Source: Metridium senile (taxonomy: Eukaryota; Cnidaria; Anthozoa; Actiniaria; Metridiidae). From it: a stretch of DNA of 64,000 bases. Below, piece by piece: positions 24,529 to 36,149 of the stretch. Position numbers and translations under genes: made by a program. Each line of letters opens with the position of its first letter. The first letter of the stretch is position 1. The notes below the pieces were generated by a model. That model was not told the DNA's origin and did not search any database. It saw only the letters and a list, made by a program, of their open reading frames with translations. The DNA lies in assembly GCA_949775045.1 (NCBI GenBank), contig OX459107.1, positions 12,427,250 to 12,491,249 on the forward strand, given 5' to 3'.

Positions 24529-24981
24529 AGTGTCTATATTGATATATAATTTGGTTATAACATGAGAACAAAATATCATGGTAATGCCTATCTATGGTGA
24601 TAAACTTTTACTCTTCATGAAAGCCCTCATGAAAATCACTTCTTATTTTAAAATAGAACGATTAATAGATATTATAGTGTAACTGTATGGGATCCATCTT
24701 GAATAATATTGCAAAGGATGTTAATATATACAATATGAGCAGCTGGTCATTATTTCCAGGGAAGGGGGGATGTTAATAAGGACTTATCCCTTAAGAGCAG
24801 CTGTTCTGTAATATTCACAGAGGAGCCATTGAAAAGCACCACATACAGAGCAGAAGCAAATATTTTGTATTGCAAGTTAAACTTATTTCAAAAACGTTGT
24901 CCCAGCTTAAGCAACAAGCGAAGACCAAAATGATTGCTGGTTTTGTGCTGCTAATGTATTGAAACGTTTTACTTATACATT

Positions 24982-25090
24982 TACCCTGGTTACCAGAGGC
25001 TTGCTCCCTCGCTTCTCCGCGGTTCGAAATCGCGGCTCAAGATAAGATAAGATAAGATAAGAGTTAGTCAAGCCTCTGGTGACCAGGGTA
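24982..25090. mobile_element. Small MITE
   Basis: Termini taccctggttaccagaggct and agcctctggtgaccagggta are inverted copies. gataagataagataagataa is a short internal tandem. Related termini (accctgggttccagaggctc) occur at ~17580 and ~49590. Confidence 0.78.
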
Positions 25091-25549
25091 TTATAAATTC
25101 GAACTAAAAACAAAATGTATCAGCATCAGCTCACGTGCTTGTTTTTGTAATACCATCAATTTTGTTCATAACAAGTGTACTTTCAATATATTACCAGAAT
25201 TCATTTTCGTCTTTGGCTGTTGCTTAAGCTGCGATAGTTAGTTAGTTTTTTGGTTAGTTATATCTTATATTTTACTAAAACTTTTAAGATAAACGTTAAT
25301 CTTGCCAAAAAAATTCAAATGAAGGTAAAACGTTTTTTGAATAAAGACATATCAAGATTTATAATACTTGTCAGTTATGATTTCTCTTGTAAACTTTTTA
25401 TGAATTATTCTTTAAAACAAATTTGTTTTAAAAGGTGTTAACATGACAACAATGTACCACCTATTTACATCTAATTGCAAGAATGTTGTCACATGAAAAA
25501 AGATAGGAATAACAAAAGAAAAAGTTCACAACTTGACAATTTACTGTTT

Positions 25550-27128
25550 TTGTTGTCATCACTGTTGTCATTACTCTCGTCATCACTGCTATCATCCATG
25601 TTATCATCACTGTTGTCATTACTCTCGTCATCACTGCTATCATCCATGTTATCATCACTGATGTCATTACTCTCGTCATCCCTGCTATCATCCATGTTAT
25701 CATCACTGATGTCATTACTCTCGTCATCACTGCTATCATCCATGTTATCATGTTGTCATTACTCTCGTCATCACTGCTATCATCCATGTTATCATCACTG
25801 TTGTCATTACTCTCGTCATCACTGCTATCATCCATGTTATCATCACTGATGTCATTACTCTCGTCATCCCTGCTATCATCCATGTTATCATCACTGATGT
25901 CATTACTCTCGTCATCACTGCTATCATCCATGTTATCATGTTGTCATTACTCTCGTCATCACTGCTATCATCCATGTTATCATGTTGTCATTACTCTCGT
26001 CATCACTGCTATCATCCATGTTATCATCACTGTTGTCATTACTCCCGTCATCACTGCTATCATCCATGTTATCATCACTGTTGTCATTACTCCCGTCATC
26101 ACTGCTATCATCCATGTTATCATCACTGTTGTCATTACTCTCGTCATCACTGCTATCATCCATGTTATCATCACTGATGTGATTACTCTCGTCATCACTG
26201 CTATCATCCATGTTATCATCACTGTTGTCATTACTCTTGTCATCACTGCTATCATCCATGTTATCATCACTGTTGTCATTACTCTCGTCATCACTGCTAT
26301 CATCCATGTTATCATCACTGATGTCATTACTCTCGTCATCCCTGCTATCATCCATGTTATCATCACTGATGTCATTACTCTCGTCATCACTGCTATCATC
26401 CATGTTATCATGTTGTCATTACTCTCGTCATCACTGCTATCATCCATGTTATCATCACTGTTGTCATTACTCCCGTCATCACTGCTATCATCCATGTTAT
26501 CATCACTGTTGTCATTACTCCCGTCATCACTGCTATCATCCATGTTATCATCACTGTTGTCATTACTCTCGTCATCACTGCTATCATCCATGTTATCATC
26601 ACTGATGTCATTACTCTCGTCATCACTGCTATCATCCATGTTATCATCACTGTTGTCATTACTCTTGTCATCACTGCTATCATCCATGTTATCATCACTG
26701 TTGTCATTACTCTCGTCATCACTGCTATCATCCATGTTATCATCACTGATGTGATTACTCTCGTCATCACTGCTATCATCCATGTTATCATCACTGATGC
26801 GATTACTCTCGTCATCACTGCTATCATCCATGTTATCATCACTGTTGCCATTACTCTCGTCATCACTGCTATCATCCATGTTATCATCACTGTTGTCATT
26901 ACTCTCGTCATCACTGCTATCATCCATGTTATCATCACTGTTGTCATTACTCTCGTCATCACTGCTATCATCCATGTTATCATCACTGATGTGATTACTC
27001 TCGTCATCACTGCTATCATCCATGTTATCATCACTGTTGTCTACTCTCGTCATCACTGCTATCATCCATGTTATCATCACTGATGTCATTACTCTCGTCA
27101 TCACTGCTATCATCCATGTTATCATCAC
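25550..27128. repeat. Minisatellite, 48-bp unit (with 42-bp variants), ~33 copies
   Basis: The unit tgttgtcattactctcgtca...atccatgttatcatcac repeats every 48 bp. Because 48 and 42 are multiples of three and the unit lacks stops in most frames, long frames appear on both strands (minus: acidic MDDSSDDESNDNSDDN repeats). Variant positions include tgTtgtc/tgAtgtc, actCTcg/actCCcg and cACTgc/cCCTgc. Short units, lacking the six bases between ttatcat and gttgtcatt, occur at ~25750, 25938, 25982 and 26410. No splice sites or gene context support coding. It lies between ABRAXAS1 and MRPS18C. Confidence 0.95.
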
Positions 27129-27617
27129 ACGGTTTCAGGACATCGTACCTAACAATTTCATATCAAGCGATTTTTGATTGACATAAAACCATCCCTGTTG
27201 ATTCCTGTTGCCCTTCGTATTGAGGTCACGTGACCACCGGAAGTCAACATGACCATTCTTAATTTCATAGGTTGAAGATCTAAAAATCTGAATTTTTTTT
27301 TTTTCTCCAAAAAAACTAGTTAATCAGTGTGAAGTGAACATGCACAGAGGGAAGATATGCTGTGCTTCAAATACTGAGCCTCTCCGACATTCTATATTTT
27401 TTTGTAATCAAACGAAAATTGGATTAGTCATCGGTTTGTGTAAAGAAAAATAACAGAGCAATGTTTTTAAGGGGATCTCAATGAATTAGCAGGTAAGGTT
27501 TTATTTTCCTTTTCAGTGTTGTTTATTTTTAGCCTCCCTCAAATTATTGCTTGGGTTGCCTGTGCTAGGTCGTCAATTTCCGAGGCCAGCGGACGCCACC
27601 GTTTATATAAAAACAAA
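27129..27617 (+). promoter_or_regulatory. Probable MRPS18C promoter / 5' UTR region
   Basis: This is the unique sequence between the minisatellite and the MRPS18C start codon, bearing gcggacgccaccgtttatat immediately before the ATG context. No defined core element can be assigned. The 48-bp array ends about 490 bp upstream of the ATG. Confidence 0.4.
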
Positions 27618-30600
27618 ATGGCGGCTATTGCTTCAACAAAACGTTTTTTACCAAATTCTCGTTATTTGTTGCATAAATGTACAGTATATTTATCGTTAAC
27701 AAGTATTCGTGGATTTCATCTAACTTTTCCAGGTATTTCTGTGTGTGTTTCTTTTCTCACTTTGATGAGTTTGTCCAACTCTTTGACATATGAGACATGC
27801 ACGCCATGCATGTGTGCTTATTTGTTTTACGAAAATATGTATGAAACAGAAACGTCCTTTTGACCGTTTGGATATTTTTGCAATAGACTGAATCCTTCTC
27901 GTTATCTTGAGTGTCTGACTTCAAACATAAACAATATTGTTTGGTCTGTATTTTTCTATTACCAGCTGAAGAAGGCAAGTACCACTACTTAGAAAGAAAA
28001 CGAAAAATGAGAACAAAAAGGCAGGAAGAACTCAAAGCACGATTTGAGGTAATAATTTGTTAGTAGATACATTTTATAAATTCAGGTACGATAAATTATA
28101 AATCGTGCATCTGTAAATTCCTCCTATAGATATCAATCCTTCCCTGCTAGCAGAGGGTCCATTTTCCACCATACTGGCAAGAAAAAAGATGCCCTGCATG
28201 CTCTCCATTGTTTTTTTCTCTTTTGCCAATGCACTACTGTTACTAATCATCATCATCTTCGTGTGTGTCAAATGCATGCCCTTTGAGAAGGATGCAATAT
28301 AGCTCCCTGTTATTCTTTGAGTAATATATTATTTTGAGATGCAAACACGCTTATTAATATTTGCTTTGAATGCATTTATATTTCTTTTATCAGTGTTTTT
28401 ATTTATAGTCACATATAGATCCAGTTTTATTATATCCGTCACTACTAACTATATAACTCTTAATAATTAAGCATACTCATGACTTCATAACAAAAAACTT
28501 TAATCTATAATTGGTCTATAACTGGTTTCTTTGTCTTTGTTGATTTGACATCATCAAAGAAATGAACAGTTGAGAGCATAGGCATCTTTTCTTTCTCACT
28601 GGTACCATTTTTATGTCCCTATTTTTATTTTGGACCAAAGAGGTTTATTGATACATAGACAAATATCCTAGACATTTGTGTAGTATAGAATAAGAAAAGG
28701 AAAAAAGCTCAGTTAAACTGAAACTAAGGTCTTACCTAAGATTTTGCCTACAGGTACATGTACATTTGTATTTACCATTTATTTTCCCTTCTCTGTCGTT
28801 TATGTCTCTATGTCTTTTTTTTCGTGAAGGAGTTTTGTCAGAGAAAGAAATTTATGCTCAGCCTCCTCCAATTTCCTCAAAGCTTTGAATTAGTTCTCAA
28901 GCAGTTTATTCAAGCCTGATGAGTGTGATTTTAAAAAGAACTTGTTTCCAAGTTTTGAACTGTGTGACCCACAATTTTGTATGTTTTTTGCCCGGGGGAG
29001 GGGGGGGGTTGGACTCCCTTAGCAAATGGATAGGGGTGCTCGACGGACGGTTTTGAAAATGACCCTAAAAGGTACGCATAAATTAACTCAGATACTGATT
29101 TCAGAACCTAAAAGGTACAACCACATTAAAACATTTTTCAATATGTATAATCTTCAGTTCGAAAACTGACCCTAAAAGGTACGGTGCCAGTTCGAGACCC
29201 TAAAAGGTACGCGAGGGTCTTATTTTCGACCCTAAAAGGTCCGTCGAGCACCCCTATCCATTTTCTAAGGGAGTTTTTTGCTTTATAGGCTTTGCTTTTG
29301 CAATAAATTCACAAAGGAAAGAATTTTTAAAAAATACATGTACTTTACTTTGATCTTTGCATTTATATTGTTTTGCTTCTTTTGAATTTGTAATTTATTT
29401 ATAATTTTGTTTTCTCAGAGACTTGATGAAGAAGACAGACCTACTGGTTGTGTTTTGTGCCCAAAAAGAATTGATGTAGATATTGATTATAAGGTTAGAC
29501 ATATAATCTATTCCTTCATGATTTGTGAGCACATGCAGTTAGAATTCACTTGAATAAGGAATTCAACGCTTGTTCATTAAGTTGAATTGATAGAGTTTTT
29601 TGGCATACTTTTGAAACCTCAAATATATGGTCGTTTGACATGGTCGTGTGAAAAATTGCTACCATTATCATTGAAGTGCAAGCCCTGAAGTTTGATGTCT
29701 CCTTTACAAACTAACATTTTCAGGGGCAGATTTAAACTAGTTCACCTAGTTTCCGGAAACTAGCCAGATTTTTTCTGAAAATATAAAAAGCTGAGATAAT
29801 TAATGCAAATAAATTAAATAATACAAACGAAAAGAGTTAGAGCGTAGTTTACCCTTTGGTCACCATTTTGTATTACCACAGGAAACCCACATTAAAAATT
29901 GCTCCCTGGCTCTCTCAGATTGCATTGTATCACCTGTATTAGTTTTTGGGGAGGGGACCTACTGGGATTTCTGTTGCATGACTATATGTCATGACTAAAT
30001 CGATATGTGTTTGGAAACATCTGGTAAAACATAGAAGACAAAAGATATTGAGGCCGAAGTGAGTCACATCGTCGTTTCGTAGTCTCCTCGTTTTATGATC
30101 TGAAAGACAATAGAATCATGACGTCATACGGATAGTCAGATTTGACTATAACCTGGACTGGTCACTGACCGAAGACTCGCTGTAAAGGTAAAAGTAGATC
30201 AAGGACCAGCGGATCCAAGGACAAAGGAACGACGGACCAATAAAGTCTACTTTTTCTGTTGCACACTTGTGTTTGTACTCTAGTGTATATTTAGAATGTA
30301 CAGAGTAAGCTGTTATTCTATATCCTATTCTTTGGCTTGGAAATGGCTTGTTTCGAGTTGGAAACTTGTCAGTCAAAATGCTAGATCAGCCCCTGATTTT
30401 GTTGGCTGTTACAATCAAAATACTAGAAATTAGTTTGACCATGTGATCCAAAATAGCGCTTGATCAATCGATCTCTTAATACCGTTTTATCCAACAATAA
30501 AACTCATTCCTTCTTGCAGAGTTTACCTTTCAGAGTTTACCTTTCCACCGTGCCGGGTTGGTATGTGCCTGTACGGTGGAACAAGTAGCCTCTACTAGGC

Positions 30601-33456
30601 TAAGCATAAAATGAGACTTACCATTGGATTTAATAATATTCAGTGATTGATCGATCAAGCACCAGCTTGGCTCACTCAGTCAAACTCGTTCCTAGTATTT
30701 TGATTGATGGCCCACAAAAAGCTAGTTTGCAAATGATAATGCTAGAAAGATTCTTTGAAGTAAAGAATTTTATAGGTAAATTAATTTAATGTACCATAGT
30801 TATGCTTTGGTAGTTTTGCCTGCCATTTTTTTTTTCTCTGAGTTTTTTCATTTCTTGAACTATGTTGGAGAAGAGGTAGTTTGATAAAGATTCTGAGGAT
30901 TTTAAGACAATTTAAAGTTATACCTCAATGCAATAGTCATAATACTCACACTAACTTTAATGTTTGTTTAGTCTTTTTCAAATTGATAAAATAATGGATT
31001 GGGTTGGCTAATTTACTAATTGACTGACTGACTTAATTGAATATCTTGAACAAACGATAAATAATAATTATGTTTATTGAATCATGATCATAATAATAAT
31101 AATAACAGTGTTTGTGCTATATATTTGCGACCCAAAACAAAAAATAAAATATTCAATGAATACTCTCTATAATGGTACCTCTATAATATATGATTATACT
31201 CTTAGACTAGTAGTAATGATTTGGTAATAAAAGTAGCCATGTCTCATCAGAGTACAAATACTAAAAGTGTGCAACATAAATACCACTAAATACTGCTAAA
31301 TTATGCAAATTCTTTTGTTCTCTATTGTTTAATCAACACTATTTAGTGGTAAATAGTACAAAGTATTGCACACTTTTAGTGTTTGTACTCTAATATGGTT
31401 ATTGATACAAAATCATAACCAGTAAGTTTCTCATGAATTATTAATGAGATTTTTAACACTAAAGTCATTATGATGAAAGCTCATTTCAAATTTTCATATT
31501 TTTTTTAGAATGTCCGTTTGTTATCTCAGTTTGTTTCACCACATTCTGGGCGCATTTATGGAAGACAAGTTACAGGTAACAAGGAATTATTATATGAAAA
31601 GAAAACTATTCCATAGTATTCCTAAGAATTTGCTCAATGTTGGGGATATAGCAGTAGCCTGCATAACTGGCCCTGGGGGATTGGGGAGAGAGGCAGAGGG
31701 ATTGGGGAGAGGAGGGGAGGGGAGGGGAAGAGAAGGAAAGGAGGGCCTGCCCGCAAGGCCATGTATTTTACATGCTTACGGTTGCTGGCGACCGTAAACA
31801 CTGATTGGCTCATTCTTGACAAATGATTGACAGATATTGGGATAGGTCATGACGAAAACCAGAACACACTTTCATTCAACTTCTTTGCTTGTAAACATGG
31901 TAAATGTTTATATATAGTTTTGGTAGTGAACTGCGAGTATTACTCAACTTTCAAGTAAGATAAATTCTTTTGGCCTGACGACAGCCGATCTATCCGATGA
32001 AGCGGTATGCTGTTATAATATTAGGTCCAGCGAGATTTATCGATGAGCTGAAACTCTTTCAATGTTCCTCAATCTAAACTACATTTATTTCCACACTTTG
32101 TTCCAAACTAGAGTGGAATAATATAGTTATCATTTTAAGATGAAACATCGGACTTATCAGCTTTCTTGGTGAATGATTCGAACTGGTTTTATTGTTGTAT
32201 CACATTCAGCCGTTGATTATGCCATGAAGGTTTGAATTACAACCGTCTCTGTGTTCTATAAATCACTCGTAAAACCTGACTTTATTTTTACTTGAATTAA
32301 AAGCAATTATCCCATGTCGTTCTTTGAATGTTAGATTTTCTATGAGGGTAATTGTTTTCACAAGAAATGGTGTATTCAAAGTTAAACTACCACTGTACAA
32401 ACAAGGCCAGTTAGTATCAAGCTGAAGTTCTGGTAAGCCCTTACTTCCGGTGCGCTATTTTTAGTAGTGGGCGGTTAACTAAATAAGACAGCCTTGCGAG
32501 CAGGCTCGCAAGGCTGTCTTATTTAGTTAACCGCCCACTACTAAAAATAGCGCACCGGAAGTAAGGGCTTACCAGAACTTCAGCTTGATACTAACTGGCC
32601 TTGTTTGTACAGTGGTAGTTTAACTTTGAATACACCATTAGTCAGTGACATATTGAAATAATTTATATATTAATCTTTATTTTGAATATGTTGCAGGTTT
32701 ATGTGAAAAACGTCAGAGACAAATAACAAATACAGTAAAAAAATCAAGAGCCATGGGTGAGACTGAGTATAGATATTATAGAAAGTACAAATACCATCAC
32801 TAAAAAGACTTTTTATTTAGTATACAAAGATTATAACATTTAAAAACAGCTTTTTATAAATACTGCATATACTGCTTTATATACCATGCTGCAGTTTTCA
32901 ACTTTCTGCGAACTCAGACATTCCAACCATTAGTTGTGAAATACTTTTTTGGCTGCTGTCAATCAAAGACATAAAAGGTGCAAAATAATTAGCAGCAGCC
33001 AAATATGTGTTTCACAACTACAATCTTTGTCAAAAGTAGTTGACACGATTTTAGTATTTTATCTCATAATGACTACCCTAGTAAATTTTCCCCTCTTTCC
33101 CCCACATCAATGTTGGTGTGAAATGATAGCACTTTGATAGGAGGTCAGCCACATAAGCACGAAACAATGACTCCTTCCTCAACATTGCCCAGGGGGATGG
33201 GGAGTAATAGAATTCCAGCAGTGCTAAAATCACTTTATCATATTCGTGCCAACATTTTTGTCAAGATTGATTAGGACATTTTTTCATGAATTTCTTGTTT
33301 TTTTACACGAAACTGTAAACTAAACCAATTTGATATGGTTTAATAATCCTGAGCCATCTAATATTTTGATGTCAATGTTTTTGGTATTTTGTTTCAGGTC
33401 TAATGCCAATAACTATGAAGTATCTTGAGTATCATAATGATCCCAAGTTGTTTTAG
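27618..33456 (+). CDS. MRPS18C: Mitochondrial small-subunit ribosomal protein bS18m
   Basis: Six exons: 27618-27732, 27966-28048, 29419-29493, 31509-31575, 32697-32756, 33398-33456 (stop TAG). All junctions are GT-AG and in phase; 152 residues (human about 142). Start ATG has a strong context (aaaATGG). The first ~38 residues (MAAIASTKRFLPNSRYLL...) are basic, Ser-rich and free of acidic residues, as in a mitochondrial targeting peptide. The bS18 core follows: a CVLC pair, then NVRLLSQFVSPHSGRIYGRQ, a further Cys (TGLC), a basic helix (KRQRQITNTVKKSRAMG) and LMPIT. The 18C paralogue is favoured over 18A/18B by length and by the LLSQFVSP...GRIYGR...TGLC spacing. It helps form the platform of the mitoribosomal small subunit. 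The cysteine found in the vertebrate TGCIYGR segment is Arg here. Introns 2-5 carry several inverted-repeat elements, including a 274-bp palindrome. Confidence 0.94.
29013..29274. mobile_element. Inverted-repeat element with six CCCTAAAAGGTAC motifs, MRPS18C intron 2
   Basis: Termini actcccttagcaaatggata...gtgctcgacgga and tccgtcgagcacccctatcc...aagggagt are inverted. The interior carries repeated (c)cctaaaaggtacg copies, likely subterminal protein-binding repeats of the transposon family. Confidence 0.83.
30412..30706. mobile_element. MITE, MRPS18C intron 3
   Basis: caatcaaaatactag at the left and ctagtattttgattg at the right are inverted; gcgcttgatcaatcgatc and attgatcgatcaagc continue the arms. 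Confidence 0.7.
31250..31391. mobile_element. MITE, MRPS18C intron 3
   Basis: gagtacaaatactaaaagtg and cacttttagtgtttgtactc are inverted; ataccactaaatac / atttagtggta extend the arms toward the centre. Confidence 0.78.
32366..32639. repeat. Near-perfect 274-bp palindrome, MRPS18C intron 4
   Basis: Every base I checked from aatggtgta (32366) pairs with tacaccatt (ending 32639) around a centre at 32502/32503 (gcgagcaggctcgc). The arms are ~136 bp with only the central dinucleotide unpaired. It could extrude as a cruciform or fold as one RNA hairpin. Confidence 0.92.
32890..33030. mobile_element. Foldback element, 'ctcagacattcc' family, copy 3
   Basis: tctgcgaactcagacattcc...ttagttgtgaaatac matches the element at 6351-6539; the arms gctgctgtcaatca / agcagcagccaaatatgtgt are partly inverted. 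The right terminus is eroded. Confidence 0.6.
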
Positions 33457-33521
33457 TGTTATATCCTGTCATGTGTATGTGTCGACTGATGTATTTGAGA
33501 TGTCTCTAATGGTTAGATAAT

Positions 33522-33527
33522 AATAAA
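33522..33527 (+). terminator. MRPS18C polyadenylation signal (AATAAA)
   Basis: AATAAA lies 66 bp after the stop codon at 33456, a normal distance for a short 3' UTR. Confidence 0.6.
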
Positions 33528-33640
33528 ACATTTAACAATTATTTCCACAAATTTGAGTCATCAGCCTTGTATGAGATTGAGTGGAATAATTGTTTTATTA
33601 TATCCACGTCCATTTCTCACTGATTGTAAACTACAAATTA

Positions 33641-33818
33641 CCAATCAAATAGACCTCTTTACCTTCCTTGTTTGTTTACCCATTTCAGACCACGTGATGC
33701 TACCCTTGGGAGTTGATTCTTTCGAATGGAAATGTTATAACTTGTACATCAATTCTCAAGGGAATATCACGTGGTCTAAAATGGGCAATTTCCATACGGA
33801 GGTAAAGAGGTCTATTGG
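33641..33818. mobile_element. MITE downstream of MRPS18C
   Basis: aatagacctctttacc and ggtaaagaggtctatt are inverted; cccatttcagaccacgtga / tcacgtggtctaaaatggg extend the arms. Confidence 0.8.
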
Positions 33819-33979
33819 CAAGCAAGCTGGCAAAAGTCACCGAAACAGTAACAATACCGTTGATTACATCTACCCGTTAACGGTCGTGGCAAAAACAAGT
33901 TATGTTATCTCAATAATTTTGTATACAACTGTGAAAAAAGGCTTGAAAATAATAGATATGTACCGTCACTTGCATATAT

Positions 33980-34514
33980 CTGTTAAAGTGCATATATGGG
34001 TTCGCCAGATTTCACTTTAAATGAAAGTTTTGACCACTATGATCATTGGCCAATTCATGTTTTTTGATTGTGTTGCGATTTCACCTCTTTTTATGCCATC
34101 CAACTTTACAATGAGCAAATCAGAGCAGTAGCACGGCCCAATTCCGGCAATGACGTCATTCACTGGAAATATTTCATTGCTGCAACCTCCAATAAATATT
34201 ACGATCAGAATTAACTAAAAATTCTTAATTCACCTTTGATTTAAAGTAGTTAAAAATAGATTTTTGATTTACAGCGCAAAGAAACACGATGGTAAGTTCC
34301 GGCAATGACGTCATAGTCGGTAGTTTCCAATCTATTTTAGGCGCTCCAAAATTGCACTACAGGTAGCCCAATATGCCAATTTTGCCAACTTTGAGCTTCA
34401 AGAAAATTTCCTTTTAAATTAAAAATCAAGGTTTCGACCCTCAAAGTTGTCTTACCTCATCTCAATCTTTATATCCAAATGAAAGCTGACGAACCCATAT
34501 ATGCACTTTAACAG
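33980..34514. mobile_element. MITE, 535 bp
   Basis: ctgttaaagtgcatatatgg and ccatatatgcactttaacag are inverted termini. Two internal copies of ttccggcaatgacgtcat (~34143, ~34302) include a CRE-like tgacgtca. Confidence 0.78.
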
Positions 34515-34788
34515 TTACAACAAAAGTACAAATTGCGAAATTTACCTCAACAAATTTGATTTATTTAGAGAATCGCGATTTTTGTAATAATTATTGAAAC
34601 ATAAATATGAATTGCTTTTTTTTTCAAACTTGCTTGCAATTTTTGAGTTTTGTTTTCATAAGATTATCTTTCGTCCACATTCAGTTTGGCAATACCCAGG
34701 GGGGAAGAGAAGCGAAAGAACGTCTGTTTTCTTAGGCTAAACCCACCACCATTTTGTTTTCTTCTCTTCTCTTGGTATATGAAATGAT

Positions 34789-35010
34789 TAGTCTAGTAGT
34801 AGAAGAACCAATCAGAGCTCGCCATTGCTAATATCCAGTGGATGTGGATATAATAAAGCTGATAGTCTAGTAGTAGAGGAGAGGAACCAATCAAAGCGAG
34901 TGATTGCTCATATCCAGTGGATGTGGATATAGTAAAGCCGATAGCCTAGTAGTAGAGGAACCAATCGGAGCGAGTGATTGCTCATATCCAATGGACGTGG
35001 TTATATTAAT
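34789..35010 (+). repeat. Tandem repeat, ~75 bp unit, three copies
   Basis: The unit gatagtctagtagtagagga...ccaatcagagcg...atatccagtggatgtggata occurs three times with drift. No coding potential. Confidence 0.82.
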
Positions 35011-36149
35011 ACTACTTTTTTATATTCATCGGCCAGAAATATGTATGCATATTCTATTAAAATTGGGACAACGCTTGTACTTGAACTTCTGTTTATTCAC
35101 ACACATATTGATACATATACAAATTAAATTACAAAGATTTTTATCAAAATTACAAAAATCAGTTATTTACAAATAGAAACGGGACATAAAAGGATGAGAA
35201 GACGTGTGTATGGTATTGCGACCAATTTGAATAACTATTGTTCTTGACTGGCTAGCCTTCCATAGATGTAAAAACTCTATTGTGTTTCAACGTGAGCACT
35301 AGGGTAGTCACTCCAGGAATATAAGTGGGTCGCTGTTTTTATTCGGTCTGTACGTGTTTTGTAAAAAAGGCTATACCATCTACACACTGACTGCTACCTT
35401 TTAATTCCAAACATACACAGGTTTTATTCATTTAGGAGGCTTTCATTTATGGGGGGAGGGGCAATGTTGAGTGTTATTTTCGGAAGCTATATAGGGGGAG
35501 GGGCCGGGTTACTAATTTTATGCAGCTTTAGTTATAACTGGGCAAGTATAGGGGAGGTTACCATATTTTTTACCAACCAGGAAGGGGGAGTTGCGTAATA
35601 TTTGGAAAGACAACATAAGGTTTTGACCCCCCCCCCCCCCCCCCCCCCCCTCCACCCCGTACTCTTATAAATGAAATGAAAGCACCCTTCTTGTGCAATA
35701 GCATTTGGAAAGTTTACATGAGAAGTGAAATTTCTATTGTATATGCGTGATAAATATTTACGATATAAATAGAAACCTCTATATTTACAATTTAAATAGT
35801 AACCTGTATTGCAGTTACTGCTAGATACACTCGCGTGCGCTGTGAGAGTATATTTACCGGCAATCCCCCATTCACTATCCATGCATATTCACCGACCAAT
35901 TCCTATTCACCGCCCCATTGAAGACTTATTATTTTAGAGAAGCATTTTGCAACTTAACTTAGTTTATTATTTTTGACTTGCTTTACTATTACTTAGTTAT
36001 TTATTTTTGATATATCTTATTCTTAAATTAAATTACATGTTAATATTTTAATATCACTACTACCATAATTTGTATATATGTAATCTAAAGTAGTTTTTTA
36101 TATAGTGTATTGTATTTTACCTAGTGTAATGCGCATTGGATCATTCACA
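35011..36149. other. Spacer between convergent genes
   Basis: AT-rich sequence with a ~27-bp C run (~35624-35650) and no recognisable exon. It precedes the 36-bp minisatellite. Confidence 0.5.

Noticed and set aside
25461..27128. Acidic DSSDDESND-repeat 'protein' up to 382 codons
   Set aside because: Same cause, from the 48-bp minisatellite; frames change at the 42-bp units and no gene structure surrounds them.
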